Part shown: one piece after another, positions 26,967 through 35,561 of the stretch
Position numbering within the stretch: position 1 is the first letter of the stretch
Layout: the number at the start of each line of letters is the position of its first letter
Source: Sphingomonadales bacterium
Lineage (GTDB): Bacteria; Pseudomonadota; Alphaproteobacteria; Sphingomonadales; Sphingomonadaceae
Direction of reading: 5' to 3'
Assembly: GCA_016714795.1 (NCBI GenBank)
Contig: JADKCA010000003.1
Coordinates: 372,001 to 436,000 of the forward strand
Length of the DNA: 64,000 nt
The notes under the pieces: model-generated
The model's input: only the letters and a program-made list of their open reading frames with translations
What the model was told of the DNA's origin: nothing
Database searches by the model: none
Position numbers and translations under genes: made by a program

Positions 26967-29050
26967 TGAAATACTCCTGTAGATTCGAGCTCGGCAATCC
27001 GCGCGTCACTCAGGCCGCACAAGCTGCTGGCGATCTCACGACAATGTTCGCCCATGCGCGGCGCGCGGTAGGGCTGGAACAGATCACGCGAAAAGCGGAT
27101 CGGGGTGGCGATGTGCCCGAAAGGGCCAAGCAGCGGATGGTCGAGCAGCGCCAGCGCCCCGCGTGCCGCAAGGTGAGGATCATGATCGATCATGTCTTCC
27201 GCATCCTGCACAACCCCGCATGCGACGCCTGCGGCCTGCAACTGGCTGACGATATCCGTGTCGATCCGCGCAGCCGTCCATGCGGCAATATCTGGGCCGG
27301 TGATCGCCATGAGCTTGTCCCGGTCAGCCGCACTGAACAGCGAGATGACGACCCAGCGATCAGAACCCGCCGCGGGGAACACATCCTGAAACAGCACGCC
27401 CGGATCCGAGTTTCCGCATCGCTGCGGTCGCTCTCCGGCTTTCGCCCGCACGAGGCTGTCGCGCATCTGCTGGACGCAGATCTCGTACATGGAGGCATCG
27501 ATATGGCAACCCCGCCCGGTTTCTCGCCGGTGCTGGAGCGCTGCCGAAACGCCGCCTGCCATGACGAAGGGGACGATCACATCGCCATAAGGCACAGCGC
27601 CGGGGATGACCGGGTTGCGATCCGGATAGCCCGTCAGGAAGGTCCGACCAGACAGCGCACCACCGGTTCCGTCAACACCCCATTCCTGCGCCATCGGCCC
27701 CGTCTGGCCAAAGACGCTGCCCGAAACCATGACGATGCCGGGATTGCGCGCGGCAAGCGCATCATAATCCAGCCCGAGCTTCTTCATCGTACCGGGCGAA
27801 AAATTCTCCACGACGACATCAGCCCAATCGATCAGGGGATCGATCAGCTCGCGCGCACCGGGCTTTTTCATGTCGAGCGAAAGGCTGCGCTTCGAGCTGT
27901 TGAGATGCGCAAACCACGGCTTGTCATCCCAGTTGCCCGGCTTTGACGCGGACACCTGCACGTCCAGACGGGCCAGATCAGGGCGGGTGCGGGTTTCGAT
28001 CTTGACGATGTCTGCCCCAAGATCGCCCAGCGTCTTGGTCGTGATCGAACCGACGAGCGCCCAGGCAAAATCCAGCACGCGGACCCCGGAAAGCGGACCC
28101 GGCCGATCGCCAGTGTGGACGGCAGGAGCACTTGCCGCCGATCCTTCGCGAAAGCTCGCGAAGCGGGACGGAAGACCGTCTTCCGCGTCGAAAAAGCGGC
28201 GCGCAGAGAGGTGGGGGTCAGCCAGCACATCGTCAGGCTCGTTGACAACGCAGGCATTGATCCCCCGCCGCAGCCCTTCAACCGCGATTTCCTTCTTGGT
28301 GCGCGACAGGAAAAACGCTGCAATCGCCGCTTCCCAGATGGCGCGCGTCTCCGCTGGCAGGGTAGATCGGTTGTAACTCAGCCAGTCGGTGCCTTGCAGC
28401 GGGTTGGGCATGCCGACTTCATCAATCCAGTCAGACAGGCCCTGATTGGCCGTCGCCCCCAGACGCCCGGTCATCAGCGAGTGAAAGCACCAGCCATCCG
28501 CCAGTTGCCAGATCGCCTTGACCGTCGCCTTGCCGTAAGCCAGCGCGCCGCCGACGCGCGCCAGCTTGCGCTGGTCAAACTGCCAGCACAGGATGCCGTT
28601 GAAGTTCCGGCTGAAGGCCACCTGCTGGATCGAAACATCGACATGCTGGCCCGATCCGTGCGTGCCTCGCGCATAATGCGCCGCCAACGCCCCGGAAGCG
28701 GCCACCATGTCGGCATGGAAGGTGCAGGCATCGAGCGCTTCCTTGACCGGGGGCATGTCTGGCTCACCCGTCACACGCAGCGCACCGCCCATCGCCGACG
28801 CCACCAGTTCCCCGCCGCGCCAGCGTGACCGCGGGCCGCCCGATCCAAAGGGAGAAACGGACACATGGATGGCGTTCGGCGCAAGTTCTACCGGCCCGAG
28901 CAGGTCGAGGCCAACGCCGTCCAGCGCAAACGACGCCTCGTTCACGGAATCGGTAAGGCTGGCACCAAGCGATGTCAGGAAACGGACCAAGGCGCGATCC
29001 GTATCCATGCCCTCCAGCAGGACGATGCGATGTCCGGTTAGCGGAGTCAT
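26963..29050 (-). CDS. Two-domain fused CaiB/BaiF-type CoA-transferase
   Basis: A 695-residue fusion of two class III CoA-transferase domains. The first (about 1-310) is divergent and lacks a normal N-terminal signature but keeps SVSPFGSGGPRSRWRGGELV and the internal SGQHVDVSIQQ. The second (about 320-690) is canonical: LSGVRVLDFAWALVGSITTK, GADIVKIE, VVENFSPGTM, VSGSVFGQTGP and CHIDASMYE. CaiB enzymes normally work as interlaced dimers, so the fusion may form an intramolecular dimer with one degenerate half. It lies between the two dehydratase-like genes with ATGA overlaps on both sides, implying substrate hand-over. Confidence 0.88.
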   Translation of the reverse strand: MTPLTGHRIVLLEGMDTDRALVRFLTSLGASLTDSVNEASFALDGVGLDLLGPVELAPNAIHVSVSPFGSGGPRSRWRGGELVASAMGGALRVTGEPDMPPVKEALDACTFHADMVAASGALAAHYARGTHGSGQHVDVSIQQVAFSRNFNGILCWQFDQRKLARVGGALAYGKATVKAIWQLADGWCFHSLMTGRLGATANQGLSDWIDEVGMPNPLQGTDWLSYNRSTLPAETRAIWEAAIAAFFLSRTKKEIAVEGLRRGINACVVNEPDDVLADPHLSARRFFDAEDGLPSRFASFREGSAASAPAVHTGDRPGPLSGVRVLDFAWALVGSITTKTLGDLGADIVKIETRTRPDLARLDVQVSASKPGNWDDKPWFAHLNSSKRSLSLDMKKPGARELIDPLIDWADVVVENFSPGTMKKLGLDYDALAARNPGIVMVSGSVFGQTGPMAQEWGVDGTGGALSGRTFLTGYPDRNPVIPGAVPYGDVIVPFVMAGGVSAALQHRRETGRGCHIDASMYEICVQQMRDSLVRAKAGERPQRCGNSDPGVLFQDVFPAAGSDRWVVISLFSAADRDKLMAITGPDIAAWTAARIDTDIVSQLQAAGVACGVVQDAEDMIDHDPHLAARGALALLDHPLLGPFGHIATPIRFSRDLFQPYRAPRMGEHCREIASSLCGLSDARIAELESTGVFQ

Positions 29051-29934
29051 TGCGGCAAGTCTCCCAGAAATGCAGCGATCTGTTCGGCAGCATCATCCTG
29101 CCCGCGCCAATCGCGACGGGTGAGAACCAGCACCGGAACCCCTTGCGCCTCCAGCGCGCGGCGCTGCGACGGGAGATGCCAGACGAGCGCCTCATCTTCT
29201 TCGCCGTACCAGAGGATTGCCGCCTGCGCTCCGGCGGCGCGCATCTCCTCAACAACCAGCACACCCCGATCTGCGAAGCTGCGATTGCCGACGCGCCCGC
29301 CATGGATCTGACGCGCCAGTGCCGCTGCGGGATCGCCCGTGCCTTCCTCGACAAGCGGGCCAGGATCGCTCCAAAGCTCGGCCAGCGTCTTGCCCGATGC
29401 AGCCCAGCCTGCCTGCTCGATCATCGCATGAATCCGGCGATCCGGGGGCGGCGTGCCTGCCAACAGACAGGTCCTTTTCCCGGCCGTGGAAACGGGGATG
29501 CTGGCCCGCTGGATATTGGTCGCCCTGATCTGCGTTTCCATCGCCGCGTCTGTAACGCCAAGGCGTTCGGCGAGCGCCCGCACGGCGCGCACTTCCCGTT
29601 CAAGACTGGTGCCCCGGCTGATCTGGGCCACGTCGAACAAGACGGGCTCCGGGCCGCCGATCAGGCCCTGACGCTGCATTTCGCACAGATAATAATAGAG
29701 CCGCTGCGCATTATCGTCCGCGCGCGTCAGCACGACCATGTCCAGCTCGTCCAAAGCGCCGCTGGCCCAGTCTTCAAGGATCGAGAAGACCCATGGTGCA
29801 AACTTGCTTTCCAGCCACTGCGCGGCATGCGGAAAATCCCTGTCAATCGACCAGCGCAGCGGGCCGGCATAGCGCCCGGTTGCTGCGAGCAGATCGTACG
29901 GAACTTCGGCACCAACGGATGCAATCATTGTCAT
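29047..29934 (-). CDS. 2-hydroxyacyl-CoA dehydratase-like protein, smaller subunit
   Basis: A 295-residue relative of the second subunit of 2-hydroxyacyl-CoA dehydratases and benzoyl-CoA reductases. The start SVGAEVPYDLLAATGRYAGP matches the family's GExPxEL opening, and LDELDMVVLTRADDNAQRLY matches the segment that normally carries a cluster-binding cysteine. Here that position is Thr/Arg, and only two cysteines remain in the whole chain, so it may not hold a [4Fe-4S] cluster. ATG 29934 overlaps the permease stop as ATGA. The partner is the larger subunit at 25680. The assignment rests on motif order and is moderately sure. Confidence 0.6.
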   Translation of the reverse strand: MTMIASVGAEVPYDLLAATGRYAGPLRWSIDRDFPHAAQWLESKFAPWVFSILEDWASGALDELDMVVLTRADDNAQRLYYYLCEMQRQGLIGGPEPVLFDVAQISRGTSLEREVRAVRALAERLGVTDAAMETQIRATNIQRASIPVSTAGKRTCLLAGTPPPDRRIHAMIEQAGWAASGKTLAELWSDPGPLVEEGTGDPAAALARQIHGGRVGNRSFADRGVLVVEEMRAAGAQAAILWYGEEDEALVWHLPSQRRALEAQGVPVLVLTRRDWRGQDDAAEQIAAFLGDLPQ

Positions 29935-31241
29935 TGTCCAAGCCATTGAGGGAGCCACAGGGCCATTGCAGGAAAGAGGATCAGGCAAACCAGATGTACC
30001 AGATCGCTTGCGAGAAAGGGCATCACGCCCTTGAAAATTCGGGAGATGGGAACATCCTTGGCCACGCCCTGAATGACGAACAGGTTCATCCCGAGCGGCG
30101 GGTGCACGAAACCGATTTCCATCGCGCGACAGATGAAGATCCCGAACCAGATCGGAGACATCCCCAGCTCAGTCACAATCGGCAGCAAGATCGGTGTCGT
30201 CAGCAGCATCAGGGCCAGCCCGTCCAGCACCGAGCCCAGCGCGAGAAGCAGCACGGCAATCAGCAGCAAGGTCGGGATGGTCCCCCATCCGCTGTTGGCA
30301 ACAGATGCACCAAGCCCGTCAGCAAGTCCGGTCACGCTGACGAAGACTGAAAAGATCAACGCGCCGATGATCACAAGCAGGATCAGTCCGCTGGTTCTGA
30401 GCGTCTCTTCGAAAGCGGTGAACAGCATGGAGCGGCTGATCCGTCCGCGCCACGCCGCCAGCGCCAGCGCTGAGGCTGCGCCAAAGGCTGCGGCTTCTGA
30501 AGGGCTCATCCAGCCCAGAGCGATGCCGCCGATCACAAAAGCGATCAGCAGAAGCATGTCCGCCACCCGGCCCAGCGCTTGAAGCCGGTCCCGCCAGCTT
30601 GCCCGCTCGCTGCGCGGGGCAAGCGAAGGGCGGAAGCGGACCAGCAACCAGATCACCGCGACATAGCTCAAAGCCTGCGTCAGACCGGGAATGATCGCAG
30701 CGGTGAACAGGCGACCAATCGATTGTTCGGCGATGATGCCGAACACGATCAGCGCGCCCGAGGGCGGGATCATCTGCCCCAGCGTTCCGCCTGCTGCGAC
30801 CGTTCCTGTCGCCAGCGCATCGGAGTAGCCACGCTGCCGCATTTCGGGAAGCGCGACCATGCCGATCGTGGCCGCCGTCGCAAGGCTCGATCCGTTGATC
30901 GCGCCAAAGCCTGCGCACCCGCCCACTGCGGCATAGGCCAGACCGCCGCGCCGGTGACCGACCATTTTGGCCGCCATATCGAACAGATCGCGGCTGGCGT
31001 TTGATGAAAAAAACAGCTGCGCCATCAGGATGAAAAGCGGCAGCGTGCCCAGTTCGTAACGGGTGAGCGTTTCAATAACGGTCACCCCGGCCTTGATCAG
31101 CGCAGGCTCTGCTCCAAGAACGATCACAAGGCCGACAATGCCGACCAGCCCGAGCGCCGCGCCAATGGGCACGCCAAACAGCAACAGCGCGAAGAGGACG
31201 AGGACGCCGAGCGCGCCACTTTCCGGATTGGCATAGCTCAT
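29931..31241 (-). CDS. TRAP transporter large permease, DctM family
   Basis: A 436-residue polytopic membrane protein of the TRAP large-subunit family, which carries the solute across the inner membrane with sodium ions. The N-terminal LVLFALLLFGVPIGAALGLV, the central GMVALPEMRQRGYSDALATG and the proline-rich GQMIPPSGALIVFGII are diagnostic, and the C-terminal half repeats the fold (VIGGIALGWMSPSEAAAFGA, HPPLGMNLFVIQGVA). ATG 31241 overlaps the small permease stop as ATGA; the longer open frame upstream lies inside that gene. Confidence 0.94.
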   Translation of the reverse strand: MSYANPESGALGVLVLFALLLFGVPIGAALGLVGIVGLVIVLGAEPALIKAGVTVIETLTRYELGTLPLFILMAQLFFSSNASRDLFDMAAKMVGHRRGGLAYAAVGGCAGFGAINGSSLATAATIGMVALPEMRQRGYSDALATGTVAAGGTLGQMIPPSGALIVFGIIAEQSIGRLFTAAIIPGLTQALSYVAVIWLLVRFRPSLAPRSERASWRDRLQALGRVADMLLLIAFVIGGIALGWMSPSEAAAFGAASALALAAWRGRISRSMLFTAFEETLRTSGLILLVIIGALIFSVFVSVTGLADGLGASVANSGWGTIPTLLLIAVLLLALGSVLDGLALMLLTTPILLPIVTELGMSPIWFGIFICRAMEIGFVHPPLGMNLFVIQGVAKDVPISRIFKGVMPFLASDLVHLVCLILFPAMALWLPQWLGQ

Positions 31242-31687
31242 CGCGCGCGCCTCACGGCCTTGGCGAGCAGAAAAGCCAGCGTGATTGCAAGGCAGAGATT
31301 GGCAAAGGCCCGCATCGCCGCCCAGGAGACGCCCAGCAACTCGCTCTGTTCGTGCCCTCCCCACAGATCGGCTGCAATCCATGCCGAGCCGATCAGCATG
31401 CAGGCAAAAAAGGTCGCCGTTGCACCATGGCACACGCGCTCAGCCAGCGCTTTGGCAGTTGGCGACAGGCGATCCAGCACGAAATGCACGCGCGCATGTC
31501 CATTCGCCAGCGTGGCCGAAAGCAAAGACAGCCCACCCGAAACGAGCACTGCCGCCTGGATCAACTCGATGGCCCCGTGCACGGGCCAGCCGATATGGCG
31601 GCCGATAACCGAAAGCGTGTCGATCAGCGTTGCCGCCAGCAGCGCCGCGCCGCCTGTCCATACCATGATCCGGTAAGGCGCACTCAT
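31238..31687 (-). CDS. TRAP transporter small permease, DctQ family
   Basis: A 149-residue inner-membrane protein with four hydrophobic segments, matching the DctQ family in length and in RIMVWTGGAALLAATLIDTL and VIGRHIGWPVHGAIELIQAA. It pairs with the large permease encoded next, and both overlap as ATGA. The system is a three-gene TRAP transporter with the binding protein separated by four genes. Confidence 0.88.
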   Translation of the reverse strand: MSAPYRIMVWTGGAALLAATLIDTLSVIGRHIGWPVHGAIELIQAAVLVSGGLSLLSATLANGHARVHFVLDRLSPTAKALAERVCHGATATFFACMLIGSAWIAADLWGGHEQSELLGVSWAAMRAFANLCLAITLAFLLAKAVRRAR

Positions 31688-32793
31688 CTCGGTCGCACTC
31701 CAAAATCCTCATCAATCCGGATGGCAGGGAGCCCTGCCGCCAGCGTGATCCGTTCCACATAATCCGCGATCTCGCGCGCGCGAAGACCGTGCGCCAGAAC
31801 CGGACGCCCGGGGGCTTCAACATGGACAGGCAGGATGGCTGCGTCCAGCCGCCCATCTTCGTGCCAGACCAGCCGACCCAGAAAGGCATTGACCGCTTCG
31901 GGGTGGAACGGTGCCAGATGATAGGCCGGATCAGGCTCGAAGCCGAACATCGTCTTGCGGCGCTCCGCCCATTCACGCCGGGCAGGATGATCCTGCGCGG
32001 GGCTGAGCGCGCTTGTCACAACACAGGCATTGCCAAGGCCGTGGAAGACCGGCTTGCCCGCCACAAACTCAATGCCCCGCACGATATGCGCATGATGAGA
32101 CAGAACCGCATCCGCGCCAGCCTCGATTGCAGCCCGCGCCAATGGCCGCTCATAAGGCGCCAGCCGTGCGGGTGTGTGCACGATGCCTTTATGCAAAGCC
32201 ACCAGTACAAGATCGGCCGCTTGCCGGGCAGACGCAACGTCAGTCGCCAATTGGTCCAGGGATTCTGCGCTCACCCGCTCCAGTGGCGCCGCAGGAGCGA
32301 TGGGGGAGCCATCTGCGGTTTCGACGCGCAGATAGTTGCACCCGGCCCTGTTTTCCGTTGCCCAGGCGGCCTCCGGCCCCACGCAATTATAGCTGAGCAA
32401 AGCGATCCGCCGCCCTTTGCGGGTGACAATGGCCGGTGTCGATGCGGAAGCCAGATTTTGCCCGGCACCGGTAGCGGCGATACCCAGTGCCTCAAGCGAG
32501 GAACATGTATCGGCGATGCCATCCGCCCCGCAGTCGGAGATATGGTTCCCCGCCAGGCTGAGCAGTCCGAACCCGGCCCTTTTGATCGCCCCCAGATTTT
32601 CCGGTGGCGCACCGGGTGCCGGGACATCGCCCGCAAGCTCAACGCCGCGATCCGTATGCGGCACTTCCAGATGGGCAATCGCCAGATCTGCTGCGCGCGC
32701 TGCCGGAGCAATGCCCGCCAGCCAGTGGTCGGCGTCCGGTTCATCAAGAACCAGATCGCCGCCCACCAGCAGGCTCAGCATTTGCTCAGACAT
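31684..32793 (-). CDS. CapA-family putative metallophosphoesterase
   Basis: A 369-residue protein of the CapA/PgsA family, metallophosphatase-fold proteins known from poly-gamma-glutamate capsule genes but also found beside catabolic clusters. Motifs are LVGGDLVLDEPDAD at the start, DLAIAHLEVPHTD, LLSLAGNHISDCGADG with the GNH metal motif, LALHKG-like VALHKGIVHT, and GADAVLSHHAHIVRGIE near 245. No signal peptide or membrane anchor is visible, unlike capsule CapA proteins, so a cytoplasmic role is likelier. ATG 32793 is used although its ribosome-binding site is weak; GTG 32814 is an alternative. Confidence 0.82.
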   Translation of the reverse strand: MSEQMLSLLVGGDLVLDEPDADHWLAGIAPAARAADLAIAHLEVPHTDRGVELAGDVPAPGAPPENLGAIKRAGFGLLSLAGNHISDCGADGIADTCSSLEALGIAATGAGQNLASASTPAIVTRKGRRIALLSYNCVGPEAAWATENRAGCNYLRVETADGSPIAPAAPLERVSAESLDQLATDVASARQAADLVLVALHKGIVHTPARLAPYERPLARAAIEAGADAVLSHHAHIVRGIEFVAGKPVFHGLGNACVVTSALSPAQDHPARREWAERRKTMFGFEPDPAYHLAPFHPEAVNAFLGRLVWHEDGRLDAAILPVHVEAPGRPVLAHGLRAREIADYVERITLAAGLPAIRIDEDFGVRPR

Positions 32794-32823
32794 GGTCGCA
32801 ACAGGTCCAGCCACCCCTTTTGA

Positions 32824-35502
32824 TCAGAAGGACTTGCGAACGCTGACCGCGATGACGCGTCCCAACGGATCAGAAGCTGTGGCGTCATAGCCACCGCTGC
32901 CGTTTCCGCTCGGGGCGATCTTCACATAGGGCGGCTTCTGATCGAACAGGTTCCTCACTTCGATCCCCATCGTCATGCCCTTTTCAAAGAAGCCCGAAGC
33001 GTTCCGGTCGCCAATGCGCCAGTTGAGCGACAGATCGATCGGATCAAAACTCGATACCTTCTGCACCGGAGTGGCTGCGGTGTTGCGATAGCCGCCAACA
33101 TGGGTCAGCAGCAGCCGGGCACTGAACGGGCCATGATCCCAAGTCACGCTTGCCCGCGCCTTGAACTTGAGCGGGTTGAAGATCGTGTTGAGCTGATCGT
33201 TCAACGGGGCTGCCGGGGTCACAGCAACGCGATAGTCCGTCAGATATGTGCCACCCGCATAAAGCGACAGCTTGTCCTGATCCGAAAGATCAATCGCCCA
33301 ATTCGCGGTGAAATCGATACCGCGCGTGATCGACACGCCCAGATTCTGGCTGCGACCGTCAACGAATACGGTCACCGCAGAGGCACCGCCCGGAGGCAGG
33401 GTTCCCACCACACCAATGCCCGCATTGATATAGTTCTGAATCTGTGTGCCCGCAGCTGCACCCGTGAACAGGATGTTGGTTCCGTTGAACTGCGCCGCCG
33501 ATCCCAGAATGGCGAGGTTGGACAGATTGGCCTGAACCTGGTTCTTGTAGTTCACATCCCAATAGGTGATCCCGAAACGCAGATTGGGTGTGGGATCGAA
33601 ATCGGCACCGATCGACCATGTTGTCGCGGTTTCCGGCCCGAGATTGGGATTGGCACCAGACAAGGCCACGCCCTGAATCGACCCGCCGCCCGGGTTGGAA
33701 TAGTTCTGAACGAAGAGACTGTTCGAGTTGCCATAGATTTCGGGGATCGTTGGCGCACGGAACGATGTGCCATAGCTGCCCCGGAATTTCACATGGTCGA
33801 CCGGAACCCAGTTCACGCCGAACTTGGGATTGGTCGTGCTGCCAACATCGCTATATTTGTCATACCGGACCGCCGCGTTGAATTCGAGGCGCTGGAAGCC
33901 CGCCATCGCATTGCCGTCGCCGAAGACCGGAACGAACAGTTCGGCATAGACCGAATTCACCTTGCGACCAAAGTTGCGGAACACCAGCGGCGTCGTCGGA
34001 CCGCCGCGCGCAGAGCCCAGCGCAACCTTGAAATCCTGCCGTTCATAGCCGGTCGCCAGTTTGACCGAGCCGCCCGGCAGATCGAACAGCGCGCCGTTGA
34101 GGCGGGCTTCGTACGTGTTCAGACGGCCATTGGTGGGGGCGAGGAAAATCTGGTTGGCAAGCGTCGCATAGATGCCCGGATTGGTCCGCCCCAGACCATA
34201 GACATCAAGCGCCTTGGTTGGATCGCTGCTCGCCAGCGCCGCGTTCAAGGCTGCGTTGTTGATCCCGAAGAAGGATGACGAATTATCGTGGGTTTTGCCG
34301 ATGCCGGCCAGCGCCTCAAATTCGAATTCATGCGGCAGCTTGATCTTCATGCTGGGGGTGATCTGCCAGCTTTCCGCATAGCCATAGGAATCATTGGCTG
34401 GCAGTTCGCGGAACATGTAATCGACCGTATAATTGGCGCCGGTAAATCCAGCCGGACGGACAAAGAAGGCGTTGGTTTGCGGAACCGAGACCGACGCCGA
34501 AGAGATCGCCGAACGCCGATAGAATTTCCGCTTCGAATAGAAACCGTCAAGCGAGACGGTCAACCATTCGGTCAGGTCGTACCGGCCAGTTGCGTTGGCC
34601 GAGTTATAGGATTGTTTGGGCGACAGATCCTGACCCTCTTGCAGCTCGCACCGGTTGGTTGTGCCCGCGACCAGAGAACCGGCTGTCGCCTGCGTGACGC
34701 CGCCTCCCGGGATGGCATAAGTCGTCGCGCCGATCCGGATCGTGCCCGGCGAACAGCGCGTGGTACGCCCATCGGGGCCGCCCGAGGCAAGCTGGTTGCT
34801 GGTGAAGAAGGAGCGGTCATCGCCCGAAAGGTTCGAGCGTTCGACATGTTCGAAGGCGACCATGATCTGCCCGCGATCAAACACTTTGCCCAGGGCGCCA
34901 CCCAGCGCATATTCATGAAAAGCGCCGTCATCCGAAATGCCTGCGCGTCCGAACACTTCCCCGCCATCAAGGCTGCGACGCGGGATGATGTTCACAACGC
35001 CCGCAACGGCATCGGAACCATAGATGGCGGAAGCACCGTCCGCGACCACTTCGACCCTCTCCACGCCAAGCGAGGGGAGCACCGAGGGATCGATCGACCG
35101 GCTGTTGCTCGTCACCCGGTGACCGTCAATCAGCACGAGCGTGGCATAGGGGCCAATGCCGCGCAGATTGACCGAGTTGCCATAGGTGATGTTGCCGCTG
35201 CCACCAGATTGACCGCGCGAGTTTTCGGAGACGCCCAGATCGAAGTTCTGCGGAATTTCCTTGATCATGCGGTCAATCGTGACCGCGCTTGAGGCTTCGA
35301 TTTCCCCGCGCCCAAGCGCGATAACGGTGGCCCCCACCGGTGCCTCGCCGCGGACGCGACTGCCCGTCACAACGATCTCGCTGGTATCTGCGTCTTCTTC
35401 TGCGGACTGCGCATGTGCGATCGAGGCCCAACCCAGGGCCGCAAGTCCGCATCCAACGGCATAGACCACGCGGCGCGCTTTTGAAAAATTCTGCAAAGTC
35501 AT
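32824..35502 (-). CDS. TonB-dependent outer-membrane receptor
   Basis: An 892-residue outer-membrane gated channel with a signal peptide (YAVGCGLAALGWASIAHAQ). A TonB-box-like SEIVVTGSRVRG lies near 45, the plug domain spans about 55-190 (VNLRGIGPYATLVLIDGHRV, VEVVADGASAIYGSDAVAGV), and a large barrel ends in VIAVSVRKSF. The plug sequence is of the sphingomonad type usually tied to import of larger organic substrates rather than iron. It lies second in the operon, so it is the probable entry port for the substrate later moved by the TRAP system. Confidence 0.95.
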   Translation of the reverse strand: MTLQNFSKARRVVYAVGCGLAALGWASIAHAQSAEEDADTSEIVVTGSRVRGEAPVGATVIALGRGEIEASSAVTIDRMIKEIPQNFDLGVSENSRGQSGGSGNITYGNSVNLRGIGPYATLVLIDGHRVTSNSRSIDPSVLPSLGVERVEVVADGASAIYGSDAVAGVVNIIPRRSLDGGEVFGRAGISDDGAFHEYALGGALGKVFDRGQIMVAFEHVERSNLSGDDRSFFTSNQLASGGPDGRTTRCSPGTIRIGATTYAIPGGGVTQATAGSLVAGTTNRCELQEGQDLSPKQSYNSANATGRYDLTEWLTVSLDGFYSKRKFYRRSAISSASVSVPQTNAFFVRPAGFTGANYTVDYMFRELPANDSYGYAESWQITPSMKIKLPHEFEFEALAGIGKTHDNSSSFFGINNAALNAALASSDPTKALDVYGLGRTNPGIYATLANQIFLAPTNGRLNTYEARLNGALFDLPGGSVKLATGYERQDFKVALGSARGGPTTPLVFRNFGRKVNSVYAELFVPVFGDGNAMAGFQRLEFNAAVRYDKYSDVGSTTNPKFGVNWVPVDHVKFRGSYGTSFRAPTIPEIYGNSNSLFVQNYSNPGGGSIQGVALSGANPNLGPETATTWSIGADFDPTPNLRFGITYWDVNYKNQVQANLSNLAILGSAAQFNGTNILFTGAAAGTQIQNYINAGIGVVGTLPPGGASAVTVFVDGRSQNLGVSITRGIDFTANWAIDLSDQDKLSLYAGGTYLTDYRVAVTPAAPLNDQLNTIFNPLKFKARASVTWDHGPFSARLLLTHVGGYRNTAATPVQKVSSFDPIDLSLNWRIGDRNASGFFEKGMTMGIEVRNLFDQKPPYVKIAPSGNGSGGYDATASDPLGRVIAVSVRKSF

Positions 35503-35561
35503 CGTTTTAACTCCCTTTTCTCTCAGCGCTTCTGCGCTCTCCCAGTCACTTGAAATGCTGT

